From Marinococcus luteus_A (GTDB lineage Bacteria; Bacillota; Bacilli; Bacillales; Marinococcaceae): a DNA stretch of 64,000 nt. The stretch spans positions 62,001 through 126,000 of the forward strand of contig NZ_JAXRUV010000007.1 of NCBI RefSeq assembly GCF_034497705.1. The letters run 5' to 3'. The notes under the pieces are model-generated. The model saw only the letters and a list, made by a program, of their open reading frames with translations. It did no database searches and was not told the DNA's origin. Shown piece after piece: positions 57,312-64,000 of this stretch (positions are counted from its first letter, which is position 1; every line of letters starts with the position of its first letter). The translations under genes were made by a program, and so were the position numbers.

Positions 57312-58259
57312 ATGACAGAAAGCAGATACCCTGATTCAATAGAGTTATGCGAAGTTGCTCCCCGAGATGGTTTTCAAGCCGAAGACGAATGGATTCCTAC
57401 AGAGAAAAAAATAGAAATCATCCGTAAGTTAGCTGATACGGGGGTTTCTTCAATGGAAGTAACTTCTTTTGTGCATCCTAAAGCGATTCCTCAATTGAAA
57501 GATGCTGAAGAGGTGGTGCAGGCTGTCCAGGACATATCCACGATGAAAATGAGGGCGTTGGTGCCGAATGTAAAAGGGGCGGAAAGAGCCATCGGCGCAG
57601 GCATTAAAAAGTTGAAGCTGATGCTTTCGGCGACAGATGCCCATAGCTTATCGAATGCAAATGCTACGGTGGAAGAAGCTCAAAAAAAATTGGAACCGAT
57701 CGCGGAACTGGCAGAAAAAGAGAATGTAAACGTTGGCGGATCGATTTCAGTAGCTTTTGGCTGTCCCTATGAAGGAAGAGTAACTGAAAAACAATTATAT
57801 CCAATCCTCAAGAGATATCAACAAATGAATGTTCAGGAAGTCTCCCTGGCAGATACAACCGGTATGGCAAATCCTAAACAGGTACATCATATGCTTCAGG
57901 ATTTGCAGGCTGCTTTTCCCGACATGACATTTTCGATGCACTTACACAATACTAGGGGACTTGCTTTAGCTAATATGGCTGCGGGCATGGAGCAGGGAAT
58001 ACGCCGTTTTGACAGTTCAATTGCCGGCCTGGGGGGATGCCCCTATGCGCCGGGAGCTACTGGTAATGTTCCTACAGAAGACGTAGTGCATATGCTTGAA
58101 GAAATGAGCATAAAAAGTGGTATCAGTCTTGAAAAAATTATTCAAGCTGCCAAAGAAGTGAAAAATATAATAGGGCATGATGGAGGCAGTTATATGCTTC
58201 AGGCTGGCCCTAATTCCCAATTGCATGATAAAGTAGAATCTCAAAACAAAGTAAATTAG
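57312..58259 (+). CDS. Hydroxymethylglutaryl-CoA lyase family enzyme
   Basis: This 315-residue TIM-barrel enzyme has the HMG-CoA lyase marks: CEVAPRDGFQAE, SLADTTGMANPKQV, the His pair MHLHNTRG, and the loop GLGGCPYAPGATGNVPTEDVVHM with the catalytic Cys. It should split a 3-hydroxy-acyl-CoA to a smaller acyl-CoA and a keto acid. Paired with the CoA-transferase it forms an activate-then-cleave module, as in leucine, meglutol or citramalate breakdown. ATG 57312 follows the stop of the transferase gene directly; AAGAAGGAG lies upstream. Confidence 0.93.
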   Translation: MTESRYPDSIELCEVAPRDGFQAEDEWIPTEKKIEIIRKLADTGVSSMEVTSFVHPKAIPQLKDAEEVVQAVQDISTMKMRALVPNVKGAERAIGAGIKKLKLMLSATDAHSLSNANATVEEAQKKLEPIAELAEKENVNVGGSISVAFGCPYEGRVTEKQLYPILKRYQQMNVQEVSLADTTGMANPKQVHHMLQDLQAAFPDMTFSMHLHNTRGLALANMAAGMEQGIRRFDSSIAGLGGCPYAPGATGNVPTEDVVHMLEEMSIKSGISLEKIIQAAKEVKNIIGHDGGSYMLQAGPNSQLHDKVESQNKVN

Positions 58260-58292
58260 AAATTTAATGAATAAAAGTTGAAAAGTCTGTGG

Positions 58293-58328
58293 AAAAACCC
58301 GTATCATTTGATGTAGATACGGGTTTTT
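58293..58328 (+). terminator. Terminator at the end of the catabolic island
   Basis: AAAAACCCGTATC pairs perfectly with GATACGGGTTTTT (13 bp) around a 10-base loop. Confidence 0.92.
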
Positions 58329-58368
58329 ACGTATGGTCAGGTCGCATACATAAGGAGGGTGAAGACTG

Positions 58369-58713
58369 ATGGAAGACATACGCCAGCTCGAAGAAGACCT
58401 GTTAAAGCCAAGTATCCGGCGGTCGGCTGTGGAAGTGAGCCGGCTGCTGGCAGAGGATTTTCAGGAAATCGGAGCCTCCGGCCGGGTTTTCACCCGGGAA
58501 GATGTAATTTTTGGCTTGGAGGAGGAGCAACCTGTTCATAGAGCGGTGGCTGACTATAAAACAAAACCACTTTCGGAGCATTTATACCTGGCAACCTATA
58601 CCGTAACGAGCGAGCTGGGGACTTCGCTACGCAGCTCCATATGGCGGAAAACGGCCTCCAGCTGGGAGCTTGTTTTCCATCAGGGGACGCCCAAAAAAGC
58701 AAATCAACCGTAG
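58369..58713 (+). CDS. DUF4440 (NTF2-like) protein
   Basis: This 114-residue protein has the DUF4440 pattern of an NTF2-like cone fold: LEEDLLKPSIRRSAVEVSRLLAEDFQEIGASGRVFTREDVI, then LSEHLYLATYTV and RSSIWRKTASSWELVFHQGTP. No catalytic role is assigned to the family; some bind small ligands. AAGGAGGGTG precedes ATG 58369. The next gene follows after 70 bases. Confidence 0.85.
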   Translation: MEDIRQLEEDLLKPSIRRSAVEVSRLLAEDFQEIGASGRVFTREDVIFGLEEEQPVHRAVADYKTKPLSEHLYLATYTVTSELGTSLRSSIWRKTASSWELVFHQGTPKKANQP

Positions 58714-58783
58714 AATCAGAATACAAATGCTATTTTCAGCAAGAGTGCAGCCAGGCTGCAGAAGGACAGTAGAGGTGAACAAT

Positions 58784-59389
58784 ATGGAACTGTTCCATTA
58801 TCATTTTTGGACAACAGAGATAGAAGAAGCAGAAGCTTTTTACAGCAGTCATGGATTTGAAGTAGTAGGGCGCTTTGCTCTGGAAAATTATCGTATTAAA
58901 CGGTATGATCCGCCGATTGGGTGGGATGACTTCCGCTATAAAGGGTTAACGTTCCGGATGATAGAAATGAGTCTCGGCCAGGTGAGGGTCACCTTTGGCG
59001 CAGGAAGAAGGGATACGTTCGGCTACTTTGGCTATCGTGTAAATGGGGAAGAACATGCCGGTATTCTTCATCGTGCAAAGGAACATGGATGGGGGATCAA
59101 CAAAAAAGAAAGAAGAACCTTTCTACAGCCGCCTACCGGGCCGAAGATTCAGCTTGATTGGGAGGAAGAGCTTCCTATTGGAGGAAAAGAGAAGTTGCAG
59201 TCTGTCCTCATTACCAGTCCCGAGCCTTATGATTCGCACGACTGGCTGACTGTTCTGGGAGCAGAAGCGCTAGTGCCTGCCTGGGAGGAAAAGCGCGCCT
59301 TCGAACTTGAAAAAGTAGTTATTCAGGGAGCGGAAGAGACGGAGACCGTGCAGGATCCAAACGGTGTCTATCTGGAATTCCGTCCTTAA
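58784..59389 (+). CDS. VOC/glyoxalase-fold protein
   Basis: This protein of about 201 residues starts FHYHFWTTEIEEAEAFYSSHGFEVVGRF, a vicinal-oxygen-chelate N-terminal strand-helix, and ends TVQDPNGVYLEFRP, the typical VOC end with its Glu ligand. The middle part is divergent. Family members include glyoxalases, dioxygenases and resistance proteins; the substrate is unknown. The frame extends to 58670, but GAGGTG sits right before ATG 58784. Confidence 0.8.
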   Translation: MELFHYHFWTTEIEEAEAFYSSHGFEVVGRFALENYRIKRYDPPIGWDDFRYKGLTFRMIEMSLGQVRVTFGAGRRDTFGYFGYRVNGEEHAGILHRAKEHGWGINKKERRTFLQPPTGPKIQLDWEEELPIGGKEKLQSVLITSPEPYDSHDWLTVLGAEALVPAWEEKRAFELEKVVIQGAEETETVQDPNGVYLEFRP

Positions 59390-59405
59390 TGGAAGGAAGA
59401 ACAGC

Positions 59406-59486
59406 ATGATGAAATATATAATAGGGACGGTGCTGGGTTTTGCGTTGTTTACAGTAAAGCCGAGAACGGTCAAAAGCAGGGAATAG
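59406..59486 (+). CDS. Possible 26-residue peptide
   Basis: ATG 59406 opens 26 codons: a short hydrophobic stretch (YIIGTVLGFALF) and a basic end (KPRTVKSRE). GGAAGGA lies 10 bases upstream. It is located between two co-directional genes and could be a small membrane peptide. Coding evidence is limited to this. Confidence 0.35.
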   Translation: MMKYIIGTVLGFALFTVKPRTVKSRE

Positions 59487-59500
59487 GGAGCGAATACATC

Positions 59501-59863
59501 GTGGAGTCGTCATTTCGTCAATTAATTATTGTTATTTTAGCTATACTATCGACCGTGCGTCTGGTTTTCTTTTTTGTGTTGGATCAGCCTCTTATCGATG
59601 CCATGATGCCGCTTGCGTTCATGGTGTACTGGATGCTCATTTTATCGATAGCGGACAGCAGACAGCTATGGAGTGCAAAACGCGAACTAATTACCATACT
59701 GGTGGCAACAGCGCCAGTATTGATTGTTTCATTTATCGGGGTCGTAACGGAAGCTCACGAAATCTTTCTTCCGCTGTTTACGAATTCGATGCTTTTAATG
59801 GTTCTTATGCCTATTGTTTATAAGTATGGGTTGAAACCAAACGATCCTGATAAAAAAAACTAG
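59501..59863 (+). CDS. Small integral membrane protein of unknown function
   Basis: This 120-residue protein has four hydrophobic segments (for example LIIVILAILSTVRLVFFFVL and MLLMVLMPIVYKYG) and a charged C terminus. I do not recognise the family. GTG 59501 is the likely start with AGGGAG 11 bases upstream. It is followed by the PH-like gene after 13 bases, so the two are probably co-transcribed. Confidence 0.65.
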   Translation: MESSFRQLIIVILAILSTVRLVFFFVLDQPLIDAMMPLAFMVYWMLILSIADSRQLWSAKRELITILVATAPVLIVSFIGVVTEAHEIFLPLFTNSMLLMVLMPIVYKYGLKPNDPDKKN

Positions 59864-59876
59864 AGGAGACCGGATA

Positions 59877-60299
59877 ATGGTGTTTCGAGCGAAAGGAAGC
59901 AGACTCTTGACTGCATTTGCGGTCATAGCCATCGTATTGTTGGGGTATTCTATTTTTCAGGCTCTGTTTATGTATGATGGAGGGCCGGGGACTATTTTGA
60001 GGGCTGTGGTTGACGCGGTCATTATCATTTTAGTAACTCAGATTGTATTTTTCACAAAATATGAATTACATGAAGAGCATCTGGCAGTCCACGCCTCTCT
60101 TTTGATCCGGCTGCGTATTCCCTATGATTCGATCCAGCGGGTGGAAGAGGTGCCCGGATGGATTAAGGGAGCGACGCCTGAAAGACTGAAGGTGATTTAC
60201 CAGGAAGGAAACCGTCATCAGCATATTGCACCGAAGGACGAAGCATTGTTCCTGGAGAAACTGGCTGCGAAAAATAAAAATATTGGTATGCCAAAATAA
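59877..60299 (+). CDS. Bacterial PH-like (bPH) domain membrane protein
   Basis: This 140-residue protein has two membrane helices (about 10-30 and 42-60) and a C-terminal bPH-type domain with YELHEEHLAVHASLLIRLRIPYDSIQRVEEV, the usual start of the small YyaB-like family. Function is unknown. AGAGGAGAC precedes ATG 59877. Confidence 0.75.
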   Translation: MVFRAKGSRLLTAFAVIAIVLLGYSIFQALFMYDGGPGTILRAVVDAVIIILVTQIVFFTKYELHEEHLAVHASLLIRLRIPYDSIQRVEEVPGWIKGATPERLKVIYQEGNRHQHIAPKDEALFLEKLAAKNKNIGMPK

Positions 60300-60327
60300 G
60301 GACGGTTCACGTGGTGAACTGTCCTTA
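60298..60327. terminator. Bidirectional terminator after the bPH gene
   Basis: AAGGACGGTTCAC pairs with GTGAACTGTCCTT (one G-T pair) with a tight 3-base loop. It can serve the convergent small gene as well. Confidence 0.8.
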
Positions 60328-60426
60328 TTATAATTTGTCGTAAAATTTACGAAGGAAATAGAACCCAATAGAAGCTAAAACCGTTCCGGCAATAATTATC
60401 GTTATGATAAAAAGCACTGTAGGCAC
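60328..60426 (-). CDS. 32-residue single-helix membrane protein
   Basis: A minus-strand frame of 32 residues starts at GTG 60424-60426 with GGGAGG 7 bases upstream, an excellent ribosome binding site. The protein is one hydrophobic helix (FIITIIIAGTVLASIGFYF) followed by a basic end (LRKFYDKL), a typical small membrane protein. It ends at a bidirectional terminator. I cannot name the family. Confidence 0.6.
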   Translation of the reverse strand: MPTVLFIITIIIAGTVLASIGFYFLRKFYDKL

Positions 60427-60542
60427 GAATCTTCCTCCCTTCGCTGCAAATTCCTGCTGTTATAGGTATTTACCCCGGGAGGCATAACGGCAAGCGTCTT
60501 TATTTGAACAGCGGAGCCAGAAGGGTCGTGTTCAATAAATAT

Positions 60543-60570
60543 AAAAAAGCACTGGCTTAAAACCAGTGCT
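60543..60570 (-). terminator. Terminator of the glutaredoxin-like gene
   Basis: AGCACTGG pairs with CCAGTGCT and is followed by six T on the minus strand. Confidence 0.88.
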
Positions 60571-60584
60571 GAATGCTTGTAGCA

Positions 60585-60854
60585 TTAATTGCTTTGGCCG
60601 GATATTCCGACGGTAGTAACAAGCGTTTTTATTTTTTTCAGGTTTGGACCGACGACCTGATATCTTTTGTCGTCCGTAATAATAATAGTAATAGGAACGA
60701 ATTTTTCGTTTAATGCACCGAACTCCTGGTTCGCCTGTGGGTCATTGACGATATCTTTTTCAATAAAAGAAATACGGTTTTCCTGAAACCAGCCTTTTAC
60801 TTTAGCACAGGAGGAGCAGTTTGGTTGGGTGAATATCTGAACTTCATAATTCAT
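60585..60854 (-). CDS. Glutaredoxin-like protein
   Basis: This 89-residue thioredoxin-fold protein has QIFTQPNCSSCAKVKGWFQEN with a CxxC (CSSC), FIEKDIVNDPQANQEF, and cis-Pro in FVPITII. It resembles NrdH/glutaredoxin-like proteins that reduce disulfides; the partner is unknown. The frame opens two codons earlier, but the first ATG touches the GGAGG, so ATG 60852-60854 is used. Confidence 0.85.
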   Translation of the reverse strand: MNYEVQIFTQPNCSSCAKVKGWFQENRISFIEKDIVNDPQANQEFGALNEKFVPITIIITDDKRYQVVGPNLKKIKTLVTTVGISGQSN

Positions 60855-61073
60855 ATACATTCCTCCAATAGGATGTGAATATACCGCGGCGCCTTAGTAT
60901 TTGTACGATTATGATAGTATACTAAAGTGCCCGGGAACGCAATAAAGAGGTCAGAAACCCCGGCCGCAAAAGATAAAGGGTGTTCATCTGATAAGAACAT
61001 ACGTTTGTGAAAAAAGGTGTTGTCCGCTATAATAGAAGGAACAGAAAACTGCGCGTATAAGGGGGCGTAGGAA

Positions 61074-62192
61074 ATGAAGCAGGATGAACAAAAGCTCCGG
61101 AAGATTATTCATATTGATATGGATGCTTTTTTTGCATCCATTGAACAGCGCGACCAGCCCCGTTTGCGGAACAAGCCTCTGGTAGTTGGAGGTTCTCCCT
61201 GGTCAAGAGGTGTAGTGGCTACATGCTCCTACGAAGCGAGACCGTACGGTATTCATTCAGCTATGTCTTCCTACGAAGCCTACCGAAGGTGCCCGGAAGC
61301 TATTTTTATTAAAGGAAACATGGAGAAGTACAGGGAGGTTTCGCGTGAAATTATGGCCATCTTTCATGACTGCACAGATCTGGTGGAGCCTCTTTCCCTG
61401 GATGAGGCTTATCTCGACGTGACAGAAAACCATTGGAACCTGCCGTCCGCTACGCTCGCAGCTAAAGAAATACGAAAAAGAATTTATCAAAAGACCGGTC
61501 TCACTGCCTCTGCCGGCGTTTCATATAATAAATTCCTTGCAAAGACGGCTTCGGATTATGAGAAGCCGGATGGCCTGACAGTTATTACTCCGGACCGGGC
61601 GGATGCTTTTGTGAAGGCTCTTTCCATTGGGGATTTTCGCGGCGTTGGAAAGGTGACCAAACGGAAATTTGATTCACTCGGCATCGAAACCGGGGAAGAC
61701 TTGCAGCAGCTGAGTGAAGCAAGGCTCGTGGAATTGTTTCATAAGCAGGGTCATGTTTTTTATCGTCAGGCCCGGGGGATCGATGAACGTCTGGTGAATC
61801 CGGAAAGGGAACGGAAATCGCTTGGAAAAGAGACGACGCTTTCGCAGGACCTTCTGCTTGTGCAGGATATGCTTCCAGTCATTGAAGAGCTGCTTGATCA
61901 GGTGCTGACCAGGCTGAAAAAAGACGGCATCAGAGCCAAATGTATTGTGCTGAAAATAAAATTTGCTGATTTTCAGCAGATAACCCGCCGGTCCACCCTC
62001 GAGCATCCGAGCAATGATCGTGCGGAGCTCCTCGAAACGCTGCGGCTTTTACTCGAAGAAGGGGCTTCCGGGGGGGATCCTGTCCGGCTTCTTGGAGTTA
62101 CAGCTTCGGAATTTTACGGCCCGGGAGAAGTAACGGGAGGTCGTGGCAAGGTTTATAAAACGGTAAACTATGAACAGCTGCGTCTGTTTTAA
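61074..62192 (+). CDS. dinB: DNA polymerase IV (Y family)
   Basis: This 372-residue translesion polymerase has HIDMDAFFASIEQRD (first catalytic Asp), SLDEAYLDVT (Asp-Glu pair), SYEARPYGIHSAM, and the thumb HhH region IGDFRGVGKVTKRKFDSLGI. The C-terminal little finger ends normally, with TVNYEQLRLF as a likely sliding-clamp motif (QLRLF). ATG 61074 follows GGGGGCG. No LexA box was seen. Confidence 0.95.
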   Translation: MKQDEQKLRKIIHIDMDAFFASIEQRDQPRLRNKPLVVGGSPWSRGVVATCSYEARPYGIHSAMSSYEAYRRCPEAIFIKGNMEKYREVSREIMAIFHDCTDLVEPLSLDEAYLDVTENHWNLPSATLAAKEIRKRIYQKTGLTASAGVSYNKFLAKTASDYEKPDGLTVITPDRADAFVKALSIGDFRGVGKVTKRKFDSLGIETGEDLQQLSEARLVELFHKQGHVFYRQARGIDERLVNPERERKSLGKETTLSQDLLLVQDMLPVIEELLDQVLTRLKKDGIRAKCIVLKIKFADFQQITRRSTLEHPSNDRAELLETLRLLLEEGASGGDPVRLLGVTASEFYGPGEVTGGRGKVYKTVNYEQLRLF

Positions 62193-62206
62193 AACGCAGC
62201 TGTTTT
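62173..62206 (+). terminator. Terminator overlapping the end of dinB
   Basis: AACAGCTGCGT pairs perfectly with ACGCAGCTGTT (11 bp) around 10 bases that include the stop codon, followed by a short T run. Confidence 0.65.
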
Positions 62207-62212
62207 AGTTGA

Positions 62213-62839
62213 TTAACTGGAGAAGACGCCGAAGAAGAAAATAGCCATCAAAGCTAAAAGCAGAACTATAACAAAAATGAGGAGCGTCAGTAACAGGGCA
62301 AACACTACAAATGCTCCGAAAGCTTTACCGCCGGAAAAGCCGGTAGCGGCAGAAATTAAATTCACCTGGGTGACAATAGTCCAAATAGAAGCAACGGCTG
62401 TGAGAACCCCGGCGATAGCTGTAAGAAGCGTAGCCGTGTCACCGTTGCCCGCTAGCTGGCCGATGTACAGTAAAAAAATAATGGGGAAAATAATTGCCTG
62501 TGGAAAAAGGGACAGTCCGTAAATAGTCCGAGCTTCCCGGGCGTTCATACTGCCCTGGAATATCAAAATAACGAGCTTTAGGATCAGTCCATTCAAGTAA
62601 AAAGTGACAATTTGGAATATAAGGAACGCGGCGATAACGCCGGCGGCTGCCAGAAACGTAAAAAGAGCGGAGTCCGTTTCAAGCGGTGCCGTTTCCCGGG
62701 AGTTTTGTGCAAAGGCCTGAGACATTCCGGCAATGATGACGATCCAAAGGGCGGTGAAGTGAAGCTTTGGGTGATCACTTAATTGCCGGTACGTTTTTCG
62801 AGGTGCAGTAAGCAAAGCTGACAGCTGCCTGGGATTCAT
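62213..62839 (-). CDS. Yip1-domain membrane protein
   Basis: This protein of about 208 residues has five membrane segments and the Yip1-type layout: NPRQLSALLTAPRKTYRQLSDHPK at the cytoplasmic start, then TM1, and ARTIYGLSLFPQAIIFPIIFL after TM3. Function in bacteria is unknown. The frame opens three codons earlier, but GGGGA fits ATG 62837-62839. Confidence 0.8.
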   Translation of the reverse strand: MNPRQLSALLTAPRKTYRQLSDHPKLHFTALWIVIIAGMSQAFAQNSRETAPLETDSALFTFLAAAGVIAAFLIFQIVTFYLNGLILKLVILIFQGSMNAREARTIYGLSLFPQAIIFPIIFLLYIGQLAGNGDTATLLTAIAGVLTAVASIWTIVTQVNLISAATGFSGGKAFGAFVVFALLLTLLIFVIVLLLALMAIFFFGVFSS

Positions 62840-62939
62840 AATGATCATTCCCCGCTTTCCTTAATGTATCTTTTTTCCATCTAATGTTAGTGTACAATAG
62901 TTTGAATAAAGAAAACAGGTTATATAAGGAGGTTGGGCC

Positions 62940-63530
62940 GTGAATTCCAGACTATTTTCTATTTTAGAAACACTGGAACTGTTTGACGAAATGAAATCCA
63001 TTCAGCGTGCCTCATTAAAGAAGGATGGCGACCGGGAGAACGACGCGGAGCACAGCTGGCATTTATGTATGTATGCCATGCTTTTGTACCGGGAAGTTGA
63101 TCCGGACATGGACATTGCGAAAGTAGTGGAGATGCTGTTGATACACGACCTGGTAGAAATATATGCCGGCGATACGTTTGCGTATAACGAAGCGGGTAAA
63201 AAAGATCAGGAAGAAAGGGAATGGCAGGCAGCGGAAAAAATAAAAAGCAGGCTTCCGGCTGAGCTCGGGCGTTGGTATATGAAAAGATGGCGTGAATTTG
63301 AAAAGGAAAAGAGTACCGAAGCAGACTTTGCCCGTTCGCTTGACCGGATGCAGGCGATGGGACAGAATATTTTTACCCGTGGAGCTTCCTGGAGAAGAAA
63401 CGGTGTCCGGCCGCAGGATGTGGAGAACCGGGCACAGACATGGAAAAACAGCAGTCCTGCTGCAGAAGAAATTTTTGCTCATTGGTGGCAGGAAGCGTTA
63501 AATGAGGGTTATTTCAACAGCGAGGATTAA
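62940..63530 (+). CDS. HD-domain hydrolase (5'-nucleotidase YfbR-like)
   Basis: This 196-residue protein has an HD domain: His in SLKKDGDRENDAEHSWHLCMYA, HD in LIHDLVEIYAGDTF, and Asp in FARSLDRMQAMGQN. Members of this group remove phosphate from deoxynucleoside monophosphates. Length and motif spacing fit. GTG 62940 follows GGAGG. Confidence 0.88.
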   Translation: MNSRLFSILETLELFDEMKSIQRASLKKDGDRENDAEHSWHLCMYAMLLYREVDPDMDIAKVVEMLLIHDLVEIYAGDTFAYNEAGKKDQEEREWQAAEKIKSRLPAELGRWYMKRWREFEKEKSTEADFARSLDRMQAMGQNIFTRGASWRRNGVRPQDVENRAQTWKNSSPAAEEIFAHWWQEALNEGYFNSED

Positions 63531-63612
63531 ATAGAGCAACGTTCAAACTAACACCCCGGAAATATCTTATGGTACAATTTTCCCAATGTGATATTTAGAA
63601 GGGATGGAAGAA

Positions 63613-64000
63613 ATGTCGACTATGAGCAGTGCGGATAAAGTCACTCTGTATTATAAAGAAGCGGGCCAGGGACATCCTGTTATTTTTCTGCACGGACTGA
63701 CTGGAGATCACACGATGTTTGAACGTGAAATGGAGCAGTTGAAAGGCCAATTCCGCGTTATAGCGCTTGATATGAGAGGGCACGGCAGGTCGGATAAGCC
63801 TAAAGCATATACATTGGAAGATCATATACAGGACGTACTGCACATGATGGATGAGCTCAGTATTGAATCAGCTCACCTGGTCGGTGTTTCAATGGGGAGC
63901 TATATCGCTCAAGGTGTAGCTGTTGAAGCTCCAAAAAAAGTAACGAAACTTGTGCTGACAGCACCGAAAGCACATGGAAAAACGTCTTCCACGGCCCGCT
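63613..64000 (+). CDS. Alpha/beta hydrolase, truncated at the window edge
   Basis: The visible 129 residues show HPVIFLHGLTGD (oxyanion region), ALDMRGHGRSDKP and the nucleophile elbow GVSMGSYIAQG. The Asp and His of the triad lie beyond the window. The family covers esterases, haloperoxidase-like and lactonase enzymes. ATG 63613 follows GAAGGGATGG. Confidence 0.88.
   Translation, partial: MSTMSSADKVTLYYKEAGQGHPVIFLHGLTGDHTMFEREMEQLKGQFRVIALDMRGHGRSDKPKAYTLEDHIQDVLHMMDELSIESAHLVGVSMGSYIAQGVAVEAPKKVTKLVLTAPKAHGKTSSTAR

Overview
The window looks like chromosome of a Gram-positive, low to moderate G+C member of the Bacillaceae, probably a halophilic or alkaliphilic one. The evidence is strong GGAGG ribosome binding sites with ATG, GTG and TTG starts, roc arginine-catabolism genes with a sigma-54 promoter and RocR-like sites, a des-desK-desR set, an RsbR paralogue, a DUF896 protein, and a Bacillus megaterium-type gas-vesicle operon. 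I found no rRNA, tRNA, prophage or CRISPR array.

Positions 1-32400 are mostly housekeeping and central metabolism: truncated rocB, an ABM-domain monooxygenase-like protein, an ASCH protein, a Cof-type phosphatase, a secreted NlpC/P60 endopeptidase, a phospholipase-D-like protein, a BASS transporter, trxA, a PCMT-like methyltransferase, a ferredoxin, a DAACS symporter and rocD-rocA. rocD-rocA lie behind a textbook -24/-12 promoter. lctP, divergent from them, has two Rex/Fnr-like dyads around its promoter. An EAL protein, a BCCT transporter and the glyoxylate shunt follow. aceA and glcB converge and their promoters share TATAACAG half-sites. Then come an MFS drug exporter, the membrane-fluidity set des/desK/desR, an RsbR-like STAS protein, DegV, CtaB and a second Cof-type phosphatase.

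Positions 32880-41060 are a compact plus-strand gas-vesicle operon of about 14 genes in nearly the order of the B. megaterium gvp cluster. It has three proteins with GvpO-type domains, three GvpA-family paralogues, a nested RNA hairpin in the leader and a stem-loop directly after gvpA. It ends at a terminator hairpin into which an IS1182-like element (41090-42614) inserted, duplicating the whole 26-bp hairpin.

Positions 42700-58330 are an apparently undescribed catabolic island. It holds a TRAP transporter, a histidine-free HPr-like protein, a LacI-family and a FadR/GntR-family regulator, shikimate kinase, a polytopic membrane protein, aldehyde and alcohol dehydrogenases, a ThDP enzyme, a TIM-barrel isomerase/dehydratase, type I 3-dehydroquinate dehydratase, a family III CoA-transferase and an HMG-CoA-lyase-like enzyme. 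Six copies of a palindrome based on TAGATCGATCTA lie in front of four transcription units and join the island into one regulon; one perfect and one near cre site suggest carbon catabolite control. The substrate cannot be read from sequence. A cyclic or branched hydroxy-acid, for example of quinate/shikimate type, is the working guess.

Positions 58369-64000 return to small housekeeping genes: DUF4440, a VOC protein, small membrane proteins, a glutaredoxin-like protein, dinB, a Yip1-family protein, an HD hydrolase and a truncated alpha/beta hydrolase.
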